A DNA stretch of 64,000 nucleotides from Thermoplasmatales archaeon SW_10_69_26. Lineage in GTDB: Archaea; Thermoplasmatota; SW-10-69-26. Made by a program: the position numbers and the translations under genes. Shown here in pieces: positions 1 through 8,206 of this stretch. The notes beneath the pieces are model-generated. The model saw nothing but the letters and a program-made list of their open reading frames with translations, did no database searches and had not been told where the DNA came from. Location of the stretch: contig PXUB01000017.1 in NCBI GenBank assembly GCA_003009755.1, positions 19,149-83,148 of the forward strand, in the 5' to 3' direction. Within the stretch, counting starts at the first letter, position 1. Each line of letters begins with the position of its first letter.

Positions 1-3000
1 GTCTGCTTCGAGCTGGAAGCTCTCTTCTACGTCTGATGAGCAAGAGACGAGTCCCTCACTGGCCTTCTCGACGTGGACTTGGAACACATCATCGCAACCT
101 GAGCTGGTCCCGCGCCCGATGGCTTCTGCGATCTCACTGAGGGGGATCGACTTCTCCCAGACGGACTCCAACAATGACTCGATCTCTTCGGACTGGAAGG
201 TCCAGGTGGCTGCGGAGAGGGACTCGTTTTCCCATGTGGCCTTGCGCCAATCAGTCTCCTCATAGGGTAGTCGCTTGACAGTTGAGGGGTCTCCACCATC
301 TGCAAGCTTCCAGTAGGTGAATGGCTTTTCCCGTTCGGAGCCCGACAACAGAAGGATCGCTGTGTAGGTCGTGGCGGAGTCTGCGAACACCTGGGTTGAG
401 CCGAAGTCTAAGATGCCTGCAACCTGGGAGTTCTGCGCCAGCCTCTCTCGCAGTGGCTCGCCATAGTCAACACGGAAAATCTTGTTGGGAAGAATGAAGC
501 CAAATCGTCCAGATCCCCGTAGGAGATCTGTGCCTTTCTCCACGAAGATGACGTAGATATCGTAGTTTCCTGTTGGTGTCTTGTAGGTCGCCCTATAGTA
601 GTCTCGCTGCTTCTCCGGGATTCGCTGGATCTCTGCGTACGGCGGGTTTCCGATGATGGCATCGAACCCTGGATCCTCCTGGCGACTCCCATCCTGCTCG
701 TAGAAGGCAATCGGGAATTCTAGTTGCCAGTGGAAGAAATTCTCCTCTGCCGCGAGATCTTGTGCTTCCTGGTACCAATCCTTTTCCTGAATGGCAGCCC
801 ATGATCCATCCAATAGGGCCTCAGCCATCTGTTGGTAAGCATCGGACGGGACCTGGAGCCCATAGGCCTCTGCCGTGTGGACGTTCGCCATTGACCGGAG
901 GTAAGTGTAGAGGTCGTCCTCCCGGACCTCTCGGTAGACGGCCTCCATTTCCTTGATGTCCTCTATGCTCTCATTCTCGATTGAGAGCAGTTCCTCGAAC
1001 CGATCCGTGACGTGTTCAAGCGAGCGTTGTCGAGCCTGGCTGAAGGATTGGCGGAGAGTGAGTTGGCCTCTTGGCGTTGAACCGTTCTCCGTGAGGACTT
1101 CCTCAATGTCGCTTCCGATCAGGGAATTCCCGGCCTTTAATCGGTGATCGAGGAACGCCAGGGGTTGTTCGGCGGCAAGGGTTCGAAGCCAGAGCGAAAC
1201 CTTTGCGAGTTCAACGGCTAGCGGATTGAGATCGACGCCGTAGATGCAGCGTTGGGCCACCTGGCGGCGGGCCCAGTAGATGTCATGGCCTTCCTCAACC
1301 GTCTCGACCCCTTCGGATCTCGCCTGGGCTTCTCGGGTTCGAATGATCTCGCGTGCGAGGTAGTCGATGGCATTGGTCAGGAAGTGGCCGCTTCCCATGG
1401 CGGGATCGAGGATTCTCAGTTCGAAGATTGAATTCGCGAAATCCTCGGCAAAGCCCTCGGTGGAGGTCGCAGACTGTAGGACCTGAGACCTCACGTCCTC
1501 AACGATGGGACCCAAGGTGTTTTCGATGATGTGTTCGACGATGTATTCGGGAGTGTAGTACGAGCCTGTGGCCCTGCGGTCCCCCGAGTCCGTTGTGAGA
1601 TACACTTCGCCCTCGGGGATATCCGGAGTCCTCTGGCCAGGATCAATCGGCTTGTACTCGCCGTCTTCCACGGCGAGAGGCTCTTCGGCAAAGTTCAGTT
1701 TGTACTCCAACAGCCGTTCGTAGATGCTCCCAAGGTGGCGGATGTCGAGCGAGGTATAATCAACGAAGACCTTCTGTCCGCCTTCGCCATTCTCTCGCGT
1801 CGTCAAGAGTTCGATGACTCGTGCGAGATGAGCATCCCCGATCTTGTGCTCTACGAGGAAACGGACCTCTCGACTATCAGCCGGAGATGGATCCGTCCGA
1901 AACAGGCCTCCGTTGTATGGGGGGATGTGCAGGTCTTCCTCGGGAATACCCCGAGCTTGGCTGCCTTGATCGATGAGGGTGAAGAGCCTCTGGAGTCGAT
2001 GCCAGAGGGTGTCTTCCCATTCATAGTAGCCAGGATCTGGTTTTTGGAGGTCTTCCGATATTTCCTGCTTCAGTTGGTTGAGGCTGTATTTCTCTCGGTA
2101 GATGCGGTTGCGGGTGTCCAGCAGGTCTCGACCTTCACTCTCTGCGTAGAGAACGAAGATAAGACGGTAGAGGTAGATGAGGGAGCTATCGTGAATCAGC
2201 TCGAGGTCGTCTCTGTCGAGATCGTTCTCAGGATAGGAGAGGAACCCGCGAGCGAGGAGCTTGATTGCTTCATAGACGTTTTCTTGTAGATCCTCGCCAA
2301 GTTCTCTGGCAAAGACTGTGCTCTTATGGTAGACTCGGTCCAGGAAGCTGTTGCCCGTGGAATCCTCTACGAATGCCGCCTTTCTGAAGAAGAGGTAGAA
2401 GTACTTGAACGCCTCAGGGTCTCCTGCTTCGAGAAGAGTTGGTAGATTAACCTCGTAGAACGAGTCCAGCCGGTGACTGGTCTTGTCGTGGTAGAGCCTC
2501 CATTTCCTGCCGTTTGTGAGTATGCCCCAACTCGCTGAGGTTTCTTGGAGATAGACGTGTATTTGGTGACCCGGATTCTCGAAATCTCGGCGGTGTTCTC
2601 CTTCAGTGTCCAGGGGTCGTCCCCATCGTTTCGCGTCTCCGACGGCAATGGCATTGCGGTAGAAGTCGCCGCCCTGATCTCGGCGTTCATGGGCGTCATC
2701 TAGTGCTTCTTGACTTTCGAAGAAGGCATAGTCCGGGCGGCGTCGACCTCGATAGACGCTTTCTTCTATTTCGAAGGAGAAACCGAGCAAATCGAGAACC
2801 GGATTAACGAACCGTTTCCGGAGCTGCAGCTCATTGAAGTTCTCAAGTCGGTCTTCACTGTCTCTGTACTCTTGAAGTAAATCGTGGAATGCGTCTTCGA
2901 CATCCTCCTCTGGGACAGCGGACCACGCGTCTGACTCTGGGAGAGTGTCATCGAGGAAGTGATTCGAGAACAGTTCGCTGTTCTTCCAAGCTGTAAGGGC

Positions 3001-3009
3001 AGTCTGCAT
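1..3009 (-). CDS. Type IIG restriction-modification enzyme (Eco57I-like), C-terminus cut by window edge
   Basis: This frame stays open from the ATG at 3009 down to base 1, so at least 1003 residues are visible and the C-terminal target-recognition part lies outside. The N-terminal third has a PD-(D/E)xK-like nuclease signature (RPDYAFF near residue 95, then VGDAK near 120) and a TNGRKWRLY motif. The middle has LGSIYERLLEYKL, then the methylase motifs DPAMGSGHF (SAM binding, near residue 538), YGVDLNPLAVELAK and GNPPY (near 790), the catalytic motif of N6-adenine methylases. A single chain that both cuts and methylates is the Type IIG plan; a BREX PglX-like role is less likely because of the nuclease motif, but neighbours to the left are unseen. 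Base composition is clearly less GC-rich than the following genes, which suggests horizontal transfer. Confidence 0.88.
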   Translation of the reverse strand, partial: MQTALTAWKNSELFSNHFLDDTLPESDAWSAVPEEDVEDAFHDLLQEYRDSEDRLENFNELQLRKRFVNPVLDLLGFSFEIEESVYRGRRRPDYAFFESQEALDDAHERRDQGGDFYRNAIAVGDAKRWGRPLDTEGEHRRDFENPGHQIHVYLQETSASWGILTNGRKWRLYHDKTSHRLDSFYEVNLPTLLEAGDPEAFKYFYLFFRKAAFVEDSTGNSFLDRVYHKSTVFARELGEDLQENVYEAIKLLARGFLSYPENDLDRDDLELIHDSSLIYLYRLIFVLYAESEGRDLLDTRNRIYREKYSLNQLKQEISEDLQKPDPGYYEWEDTLWHRLQRLFTLIDQGSQARGIPEEDLHIPPYNGGLFRTDPSPADSREVRFLVEHKIGDAHLARVIELLTTRENGEGGQKVFVDYTSLDIRHLGSIYERLLEYKLNFAEEPLAVEDGEYKPIDPGQRTPDIPEGEVYLTTDSGDRRATGSYYTPEYIVEHIIENTLGPIVEDVRSQVLQSATSTEGFAEDFANSIFELRILDPAMGSGHFLTNAIDYLAREIIRTREAQARSEGVETVEEGHDIYWARRQVAQRCIYGVDLNPLAVELAKVSLWLRTLAAEQPLAFLDHRLKAGNSLIGSDIEEVLTENGSTPRGQLTLRQSFSQARQRSLEHVTDRFEELLSIENESIEDIKEMEAVYREVREDDLYTYLRSMANVHTAEAYGLQVPSDAYQQMAEALLDGSWAAIQEKDWYQEAQDLAAEENFFHWQLEFPIAFYEQDGSRQEDPGFDAIIGNPPYAEIQRIPEKQRDYYRATYKTPTGNYDIYVIFVEKGTDLLRGSGRFGFILPNKIFRVDYGEPLRERLAQNSQVAGILDFGSTQVFADSATTYTAILLLSGSEREKPFTYWKLADGGDPSTVKRLPYEETDWRKATWENESLSAATWTFQSEEIESLLESVWEKSIPLSEIAEAIGRGTSSGCDDVFQVHVEKASEGLVSCSSDVEESFQLEAD

Positions 3010-3295
3010 GTTGGGGGGACACCCTGTGTACCGAAGTCGCGCCCGAATGGACAGCCCTCCTTCGGCACACTTCTGTTTTGTAGGGGGCCGACGGACTCGA
3101 AACGCCGCGCCCGGGATGATATAGGTTCTGGTTCCTACCTGTGGAACCGCCAAGCGTGAAGCTCGTTCTTCGGGAACCGGGACGAGGCTCCTGGCGAGGA
3201 TCTTCCCACGCTCGGATCCACGGCAACCGGTGAGGCAGAATAGAAGGATGCCGCGACACCGCAGCGAGGGGACGAGCCTTCGACGGTTGTCCAGT
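3010..3295. other. Intergenic stretch at the edge of the low-GC segment
   Basis: No convincing gene is seen between the methylase start and the desaturase stop. Composition moves from the A/T-richer style of the methylase to the GC-rich style of the rest of the window over about 250 bases. No tRNA, integrase gene or clear direct repeat marks the boundary. Confidence 0.4.
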
Positions 3296-4210
3296 CTAAG
3301 AGGCTGCGGTCTCGGCTGCGTCCGCGGCGGCGGTCGCCTCAGGTTCCTCGTCCTCGTGGGGGCGGTGGACGTTCCAGACGAGCCCCATCTTCTCGAGGAT
3401 GCGGATCAGGGCGCGGCCGGGGTCCAGCTGCCACCAGGCGTGGCCGATCTCGGCGGAGGTGGGGTAGGCGTGGTGGTTGTTGTGCCAGCCCTCGCCGAAG
3501 CCGAGCAGCGCCACGATCGGGTTGTTGCGGGCTTCGTCCTCGGTGTCGTGCGGGCGGCGCCCGAACATGTGGGAGAGGCTGTTGACGCTCCAGGTGATGT
3601 GGTGGCCGACGAACACGCGCACGAAGCCGCCCCAGACGACACCGAGCCAGGCACCCATCAGGGTGCCCTTGACGGCGAACGCGATCAGGCCCGGGATGAG
3701 CAGACCGATGGTGGCCATCAGCGCGAAGCGGTCGTCGATCCAGCGGACGATCGGATCCCCGCGCAGCTCCTCGTAGATCGGGCCCGAGCGGACGAAGCGG
3801 TCGCGGAACAGCCAGCCGAGGTGGGCGTGCCAGAAGCCCTCCAACGGGCTGTGGGGGTCGCCCTCCTCGTCGGCGTGAGCGTGGTGGCGCTTGTGCGTGG
3901 CGGCCCAGTCGGCGGCGCCGCCTTGGACGGCCATCGACCCGAAGGCGAGCAGCGTCGCCTTCACGGCCGGGTGCGCCTCGAAGGCGCCGTGGGTGAGCAG
4001 GCGGTGGTAACCCACGCTGATGCTGAGGCCGATCAGGCTCCAGCCGCCGACGAGCAGGCCCAGCTCAAGCCAGCCGATCCCGTTCCCCCAAAGATAGACG
4101 ATCGCGTAGACCGTGAGCGCCAGCGGGATGACGACGAACGCGAGAGTGAGCGCCTTGTGCCACCAAGGATCGTCGTGGAATGGGAGAGGGTCGTCGGACA
4201 CGTGAGCCAC
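3296..4210 (-). CDS. Membrane fatty-acid/acyl-CoA delta-9-type desaturase
   Basis: A 304-residue integral membrane di-iron desaturase. All three histidine boxes are present: HRLLTH at residues 69-74, HKRHHAHAD at 106-114 and HNNHHAYP near 243. Hydrophobic pairs lie at about 20-65 and 140-190. Members insert a cis double bond into an acyl chain using O2 and electrons from a ferredoxin or cytochrome b5-like donor. The start is GTG. The gene faces away from an HxlR regulator, with about 89 bp between the two starts, so that regulator may control it. An acyl desaturase beside genes for ether (isoprenoid) lipids is unexpected; the substrate could be a fatty acid, a polyprenyl chain or a carotenoid-type lipid. 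The family is certain, the substrate is not. Confidence 0.88.
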   Translation of the reverse strand: MAHVSDDPLPFHDDPWWHKALTLAFVVIPLALTVYAIVYLWGNGIGWLELGLLVGGWSLIGLSISVGYHRLLTHGAFEAHPAVKATLLAFGSMAVQGGAADWAATHKRHHAHADEEGDPHSPLEGFWHAHLGWLFRDRFVRSGPIYEELRGDPIVRWIDDRFALMATIGLLIPGLIAFAVKGTLMGAWLGVVWGGFVRVFVGHHITWSVNSLSHMFGRRPHDTEDEARNNPIVALLGFGEGWHNNHHAYPTSAEIGHAWWQLDPGRALIRILEKMGLVWNVHRPHEDEEPEATAAADAAETAAS

Positions 4211-4269
4211 CTGTGCTTTCGGTTCGAAACCAGGTTCCCTTGCGGGACCAGTTTTCGACGGGCAACCGC

Positions 4270-4273
4270 TATA
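4270..4273 (+). promoter_or_regulatory. TATA-like box of the HxlR gene
   Basis: TATA lies 27-30 nt before the GTG at 4300, the spacing expected for a leaderless archaeal transcript. It supports 4300 rather than an upstream start. Confidence 0.5.
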
Positions 4274-4299
4274 CGAGCGTCCATCCCTTAAGACCGTTC

Positions 4300-4815
4300 G
4301 TGAACGAGAGCAACCCTGGTGTCGGGCGCGAAAGCAACCTGCCGCCCGACCACGACCGGGTCCCGCAGACCAACGCCGAGCTCGTGGACCGGCTCGAGTC
4401 GTTCCTCGACGACCTGGCCGAGGGCCATCGCGAGGTGATGGAGGAGGTCGTCACCTGGATCAACGCGCACGCCGACCTCGACGACGAGATCGAGGCCAGC
4501 GTCGAGGTGCTCAGCCCCTTGTTCCAGCCGTGGAGCGTCGAGATCTGCTTCGTGTTGCGCATGCACGGCGTCCTGCGCTTCAACGAGCTCAAGCGCGCCC
4601 TCGACGGCATCGGATCCAAGACGCTCAGCCGGCGGCTGGACGAGCTCGAGGACCAGGGCATCGTGGACCGGGAGGCCTACGCCGAGGTCCCCGTCCGGGT
4701 CGAGTACTCGCTGACGCCCAAGGGCGAGCGGATGGGCGACCTCATGCTGCCGGTCATCGCCCACCTGCGCCTGTCGCGTCTGCGCGAGGAGGGCCGGCTG
4801 CCTGAGGAGGACTGA
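4300..4815 (+). CDS. HxlR-type winged-helix transcriptional regulator
   Basis: The protein has 171 residues from the GTG at 4300, chosen because a TATA box sits 27 nt upstream; a longer frame exists but runs into the desaturase promoter. An acidic N-terminal helix region (about residues 20-70) precedes an HxlR/MarR-like winged helix: WSVEICFVLR, then FNELKRAL, SKTLSRRLDELEDQGIVDR (recognition helix) and a wing ending at YSLTPKGE. HxlR proteins bind promoter DNA as dimers and often respond to electrophiles or redox state. It is divergent from the desaturase, a likely target. Its ligand cannot be told. Confidence 0.8.
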   Translation: MNESNPGVGRESNLPPDHDRVPQTNAELVDRLESFLDDLAEGHREVMEEVVTWINAHADLDDEIEASVEVLSPLFQPWSVEICFVLRMHGVLRFNELKRALDGIGSKTLSRRLDELEDQGIVDREAYAEVPVRVEYSLTPKGERMGDLMLPVIAHLRLSRLREEGRLPEED

Positions 4816-4979
4816 GTTGGGAGGTGCACGCAGAGAAGCAGAGCGGCAGAGGCCAGCAGAGATGCCAGTGGGGGGACGATGGATCGAGGGGGAGAGCTGG
4901 CCGGAGAACGGCCGCGGGAGGGAACGGAGGGAGCAGACCCGCCTTCTGCGTCCGTTGGCTGCCGTCTCCCCGAGGAGGG
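4816..4979. repeat. Intergenic GCAGAG short-repeat run
   Basis: GCAGAG occurs at 4830, 4838, 4846 and 4856 (steps of 8, 8 and 10), followed by purine-rich sequence. The pattern resembles the degenerate CACAGAG-type intergenic repeats known from many bacteria. It lies between two genes that end towards each other and may act in transcript ends. Confidence 0.4.
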
Positions 4980-6047
4980 CTAAGCCTCACCGGGCGTCGG
5001 CGGCTGCTCGTCGGGCTCGTCGTCGCCGGAGAGCACGCGCATGGTCTCGGCGCCGGCGAACCGCATCGCGATGACGCCGCCGACGACGATGTCGACGTAG
5101 TAGGTCGAGGCTCGCCACACAAGGACGAACGTGGCGGTCAAGCCCTCGGTGAACGGCGTGAACACGCCCAGCACGCCCGCCTCGGCCAACCCGGACCCGC
5201 CCGGCAACAGCGGGATCGTGGTGAGCACGGAGACGAGGGCGGCGCCGAGCGCGACCGTGATGAAGGGGATCTGGTGTCCGAAGCCGACGTTCAGCAGGTA
5301 GTAGAGGACGCCGAACTCCAGCATCCAGGAGAGGATGGTGGCGACGACGGCAAACCCGAACCGGCTCGGTTTGCGGCCGAGCACGGTCGCCAGCGCCCGC
5401 CGCATGCGCGCCGTCTCGACGACGAGCCACTCCTTGGCGCGAGCGGTGCGGTCCTCGCCGACCAACCCCTCGACCAGGTCCAACACCGGGTGGGCGGCCC
5501 GCGGTTTGAACAAGATCAACAGCGGAACGAGGATCAGGCCGATCAGGAACACGATGCTGACCGGGACGACCAGGGCCAGCAACGCGGAGCGGGGCAGCCG
5601 TGGGACCAGCTCGACGAAGGCCCACACCCCCAGCAGGATGAACAACAGGATGTCCAACCCGCGCTCGAGGAGCACGATCAGGCTGCCCTCGCGGGGCGGC
5701 ATGTCCCGGCTGGTGAGGATGCCGAAGCGCACCGGCTCGCCGCCGAACCGGGCCGGCGTCACGGCGGCCGCGAACACCGAGGAGAACACCGCCTCGATGC
5801 AGACCCACGGGCTCTGCGTGTGACCGGAGCCGTCGGCGAGGGCGTACAGCCGGGCGGCCCACAGCAGCAGCGCTCCGGCGTGGAGGCCGATCGCGATCGC
5901 GAACACGGCCGGGTTCAGGCGGGACAGCGAGGCGATCAGCTCCTCGCGCTGCACGCCGAACGAGAGGGCGAACACCGCCATCAGGGAGAGGACGCTGGCG
6001 ACGATGGCGACGATCAGCAGCCGGCGAAGGCGCTTGTCAAGGGCCAT
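4980..6047 (-). CDS. Flippase-like integral membrane protein (LPG_synthase_TM / AglD-type)
   Basis: A 355-residue protein with about eight hydrophobic segments. It shows the hallmarks of the lysylphosphatidylglycerol-synthase transmembrane family: a polar R-x-Y in TM2, the segment VTPARFGGEPVRF near residue 100, and LLPGGSGLAEAGVLG near 285. In archaea this family (formerly UPF0104, including the AglD C-terminal region) is linked to lipid or lipid-linked sugar transfer across the membrane; no catalytic soluble domain is present here. Its start overlaps the end of the inositol-phospholipid synthase gene by 11 bp, so the two are co-transcribed, and a role in moving or modifying inositol lipids is a reasonable guess. 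The C-terminus is a short acidic tail. Confidence 0.8.
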   Translation of the reverse strand: MALDKRLRRLLIVAIVASVLSLMAVFALSFGVQREELIASLSRLNPAVFAIAIGLHAGALLLWAARLYALADGSGHTQSPWVCIEAVFSSVFAAAVTPARFGGEPVRFGILTSRDMPPREGSLIVLLERGLDILLFILLGVWAFVELVPRLPRSALLALVVPVSIVFLIGLILVPLLILFKPRAAHPVLDLVEGLVGEDRTARAKEWLVVETARMRRALATVLGRKPSRFGFAVVATILSWMLEFGVLYYLLNVGFGHQIPFITVALGAALVSVLTTIPLLPGGSGLAEAGVLGVFTPFTEGLTATFVLVWRASTYYVDIVVGGVIAMRFAGAETMRVLSGDDEPDEQPPTPGEA

Positions 6048-6660
6048 CCGTGCCTCCCTCCAGGATCCGCATCGCCTTGGCGCCGCGTTGGAGCACGGTG
6101 ACGTGACCCATCACGGCCACGACGGTCACGACCCAAGGCAGGAACTCGACGCCGACACCGAGCGCGTGCGCGATGCCTTGGAAGCCGGCGCCGAACCACA
6201 GGGCCAGCTGGCGTTCGGGGCGCTCGACGAGGTCGGCCCAGTCCCGGCCGGCAGGGCGCACCTCCTCGAAGGTGCGTGCCTTGGCGTAGGAGGTCGCCGC
6301 GGCACCGAGGAACCCGAGCAGGCACACGGCCCAGATCCAGGTGACGTCGTAGTACCAGCCGATGGCGGCGAAGGCGAAGGCGTCGGTGTAGCGATCGAGG
6401 ACGCTGTCGAGGAACCCGCCCTGCGGGCTCGTCTGGTCGGTCAGGCGGGCCACGAGCCCGTCGAAGAGGTCGAGGATGGCGCCGACGCCGGCCACGGCTG
6501 CACCCACGATGAGCTGTCCGCGGGCGACGAGCACGGCGCCGAACCCCGTGATGATCAGACCGACGATCGACAGCGTGTTGGGCGACAGGCCCAGGGCCTG
6601 GAACACCCTGGCGATGGGGGTGGCGGCGCGGTCGATCGCGCCTCGGACCTTGCCGATCAC
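6037..6660 (-). CDS. CDP-alcohol phosphatidyltransferase, probable archaetidylinositol phosphate synthase
   Basis: The protein has 207 residues and about six membrane helices. It has the full CDP-alcohol phosphotransferase signature D-G-x2-A-R-x8-G-x3-D-x3-D, at residues 67-89 (D67, G68, A71, R72, G81, D85, D89), whose aspartates hold the metal ions. The enzyme joins a CDP-activated lipid to an alcohol. With the inositol-3-phosphate synthase gene only 43 bp upstream on the same strand, the alcohol is most likely inositol phosphate, giving archaetidylinositol phosphate, the archaeal precursor of inositol ether lipids. Start is GTG. Use of another alcohol (glycerol phosphate, serine) cannot be ruled out from sequence alone. 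Confidence 0.87.
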   Translation of the reverse strand: MIGKVRGAIDRAATPIARVFQALGLSPNTLSIVGLIITGFGAVLVARGQLIVGAAVAGVGAILDLFDGLVARLTDQTSPQGGFLDSVLDRYTDAFAFAAIGWYYDVTWIWAVCLLGFLGAAATSYAKARTFEEVRPAGRDWADLVERPERQLALWFGAGFQGIAHALGVGVEFLPWVVTVVAVMGHVTVLQRGAKAMRILEGGTDGP

Positions 6661-6703
6661 CGCTTGCCACCCCTGAGCCGCCCGTGCATCCGATCGCCTC
6701 GGG

Positions 6704-7813
6704 TCAGTTCCCGTCGGCGGTCTCGGTCACGAAGGCTTGCATCCGTTCCAGGGCTTCCTCGTCGGTGCACTGGGCCGGCGGACGCTTGAAGAACAAGCTC
6801 GAGGGGCCCTCGATCGGGCCGGCTCGGCCCTCGTCGGCGGCGAGGGCCGCGCATCGGATGGCGTCGGTGAGGATGCCGGCCGAGTTGGGCGAGTCCTCCA
6901 CGGACAGGCGGGCCTCGAGCTCGACGGGGGCGCCGAGGAAGCCCTCGCCTTGCATCCGGATGAAGGCGACCTTGTTGTCGCCGAGGAAGGGCACGTAGTC
7001 GCTGGGCGCGATCTTGATGTCGTGTTCGTCCAGGGGCTCGTCGAGCTGGCTCTGCACGGCCTCGGTCTTCGAGGTCCGCTTGCTGTCCAGCCGCTCGACG
7101 TCCTGGAGGGTGAGGAAGTCGGTGTTGCCGCCGACGTTGAGTTGGTAGGTCTCGCCGACGTCCACGCCGCGGTTCTCGAACATGTTCGAGAGGACGCGGT
7201 GGGTGATCGTGGCCCCGACCTGGCTTTTCACGTCGTCGCCGAGGATCGGGACGTCGGCGTCGGTGAACCGCTTGGCCCACGAGGGCTCGGAGGCGACGAA
7301 GACCGGGATGCCGTTCACGACGGCGACCTCGGCCTCGAGGGCGGCCTGCATCCACGTCTCGGTGGCTTGCTGGGAACCGACCGGGAGGAGGTTGACGAGC
7401 ACGTCGACGTCGTGCTCGGCCAGCTTGGCGGCCGGGTCCACGGGGTCGCGGTCGGCGACGACGAAGGCGTCGTCCTCGTCGGCCTCGTCCATCCGCGGCG
7501 AGCGGCCGTCGGCCGGGGGTGCCATGTAGACGGGGGCCTCGACCTCGGGCGGCTCCTCGCGGACCTCGAGAGCGCAATTGGGATCGGCGAAGATCGCCTC
7601 GCCGACGTCGCGCCCGACCTTGCGCTCGTCGATGTCGAACCCGCACACCACGTCGAGGTCGCCGACGTGGTACCCGCCCAGGACGGGGTTCAGCAGGCCC
7701 GGGATGTCCGCGTCCGGCTCCACGTCGCGGTAGTGTTCGATGCCCTGGACGAGGGCCGAAGCGCAGTTCCCGACGCCGACGATCGCGACGTTGATTGATC
7801 CCACGTGAACCAC
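6704..7813 (-). CDS. ino1: myo-Inositol-1(3)-phosphate synthase
   Basis: The 369-residue protein belongs to the Ino1 family: the N-terminal NAD-binding loop VGVGNCASALVQG (residues 12-24), the FDIDERKVGRDV segment, and the conserved NxGGNTDFL block with the SKRTSK segment near the active-site lysines. It isomerises glucose-6-phosphate to inositol phosphate using NAD in the cytosol. It is the first gene of a minus-strand cluster with the phosphatidyltransferase and flippase-like genes, so its product very probably feeds inositol lipids. The start is GTG at 7813 (or GTG at 7804). A TTTAA box at 7869-7873 implies a short leader. A copy of repeat R1 lies directly upstream. Confidence 0.93.
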   Translation of the reverse strand: MVHVGSINVAIVGVGNCASALVQGIEHYRDVEPDADIPGLLNPVLGGYHVGDLDVVCGFDIDERKVGRDVGEAIFADPNCALEVREEPPEVEAPVYMAPPADGRSPRMDEADEDDAFVVADRDPVDPAAKLAEHDVDVLVNLLPVGSQQATETWMQAALEAEVAVVNGIPVFVASEPSWAKRFTDADVPILGDDVKSQVGATITHRVLSNMFENRGVDVGETYQLNVGGNTDFLTLQDVERLDSKRTSKTEAVQSQLDEPLDEHDIKIAPSDYVPFLGDNKVAFIRMQGEGFLGAPVELEARLSVEDSPNSAGILTDAIRCAALAADEGRAGPIEGPSSLFFKRPPAQCTDEEALERMQAFVTETADGN

Positions 7814-8206
7814 CGCGCCCCCGGTCGATAGCCGGTCCGGGACCGCACCGCTCGATTCGTCTCCGCGATTTAATGCTTTGGAGCCCCTTTCGTTCTCGCG
7901 GGGCCCTGACGCCTGCGGAGGGGGAGACGAAGAACGATCCTCGGCAACGAAGCAACCCCCTCCGGAGCGGTACAGGCCCCGGCGGCGCCGACATTGGGCG
8001 CTGGGGACCTTCGCGCAGGGCTATCCCCGCTCGAGACGGCGCCGTCGCTGGCGAGTCGGCCTGGGACGAGAAAAGGGATGGCGAAAGCCTCGAGCCCTCG
8101 CGGCGTCTATGCCGTGAGAGGGGAACACCCGCCCCGAGGAAGACCCGAACCCGCCGCGGACCGGGAGGGACCCGCTGGGCGCTCGACCAGCTGCGACGAC
8201 GTCGCC
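7814..8206. other. 393-bp gap holding the ino1 promoter and repeat R1 copy 1
   Basis: From ino1 outward: a TTTAA box (7869-7873), then dispersed repeat R1 in the ino1 direction (about 7885-8024), then about 180 bp of unremarkable GC-rich sequence up to the stop of the PHP gene. No gene is seen. Confidence 0.5.
7885..8024 (-). repeat. Dispersed repeat R1, copy 1 (with hairpin 7913-7967)
   Basis: Read on the minus strand this copy begins ATAGCCCTGCGCGAAGGTCC, as in the copies at 46.80 and 63.8 kb. It contains a hairpin with arms 7956-7967 and 7913-7924 (11 of 12 pairs, 31-nt CT-rich loop) and ends with GAACGAAAGGGG. Against copy 3 (46803) the stem differs at two positions that change on both sides and keep pairing. 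It lies about 40 nt upstream of the ino1 TATA box. Confidence 0.65.

Noticed and set aside
1531..2289. A 252-codon plus-strand frame opposite the methylase
   Set aside because: It lies fully inside the minus-strand Type IIG frame, which has the methylase motifs.
1..3009. BREX or DISARM system
   Set aside because: Only one enzyme gene is visible and it has its own nuclease-type motif; the partner genes would have to lie beyond the left edge.
3230..4291. A 353-codon plus-strand frame opposite the desaturase
   Set aside because: The three His boxes on the other strand decide the matter.
4824..6101. A 425-codon plus-strand frame opposite the flippase-like and phosphatidyltransferase genes
   Set aside because: Composition is His/Asp/Arg-rich with no motif; the minus strand carries the conserved families.
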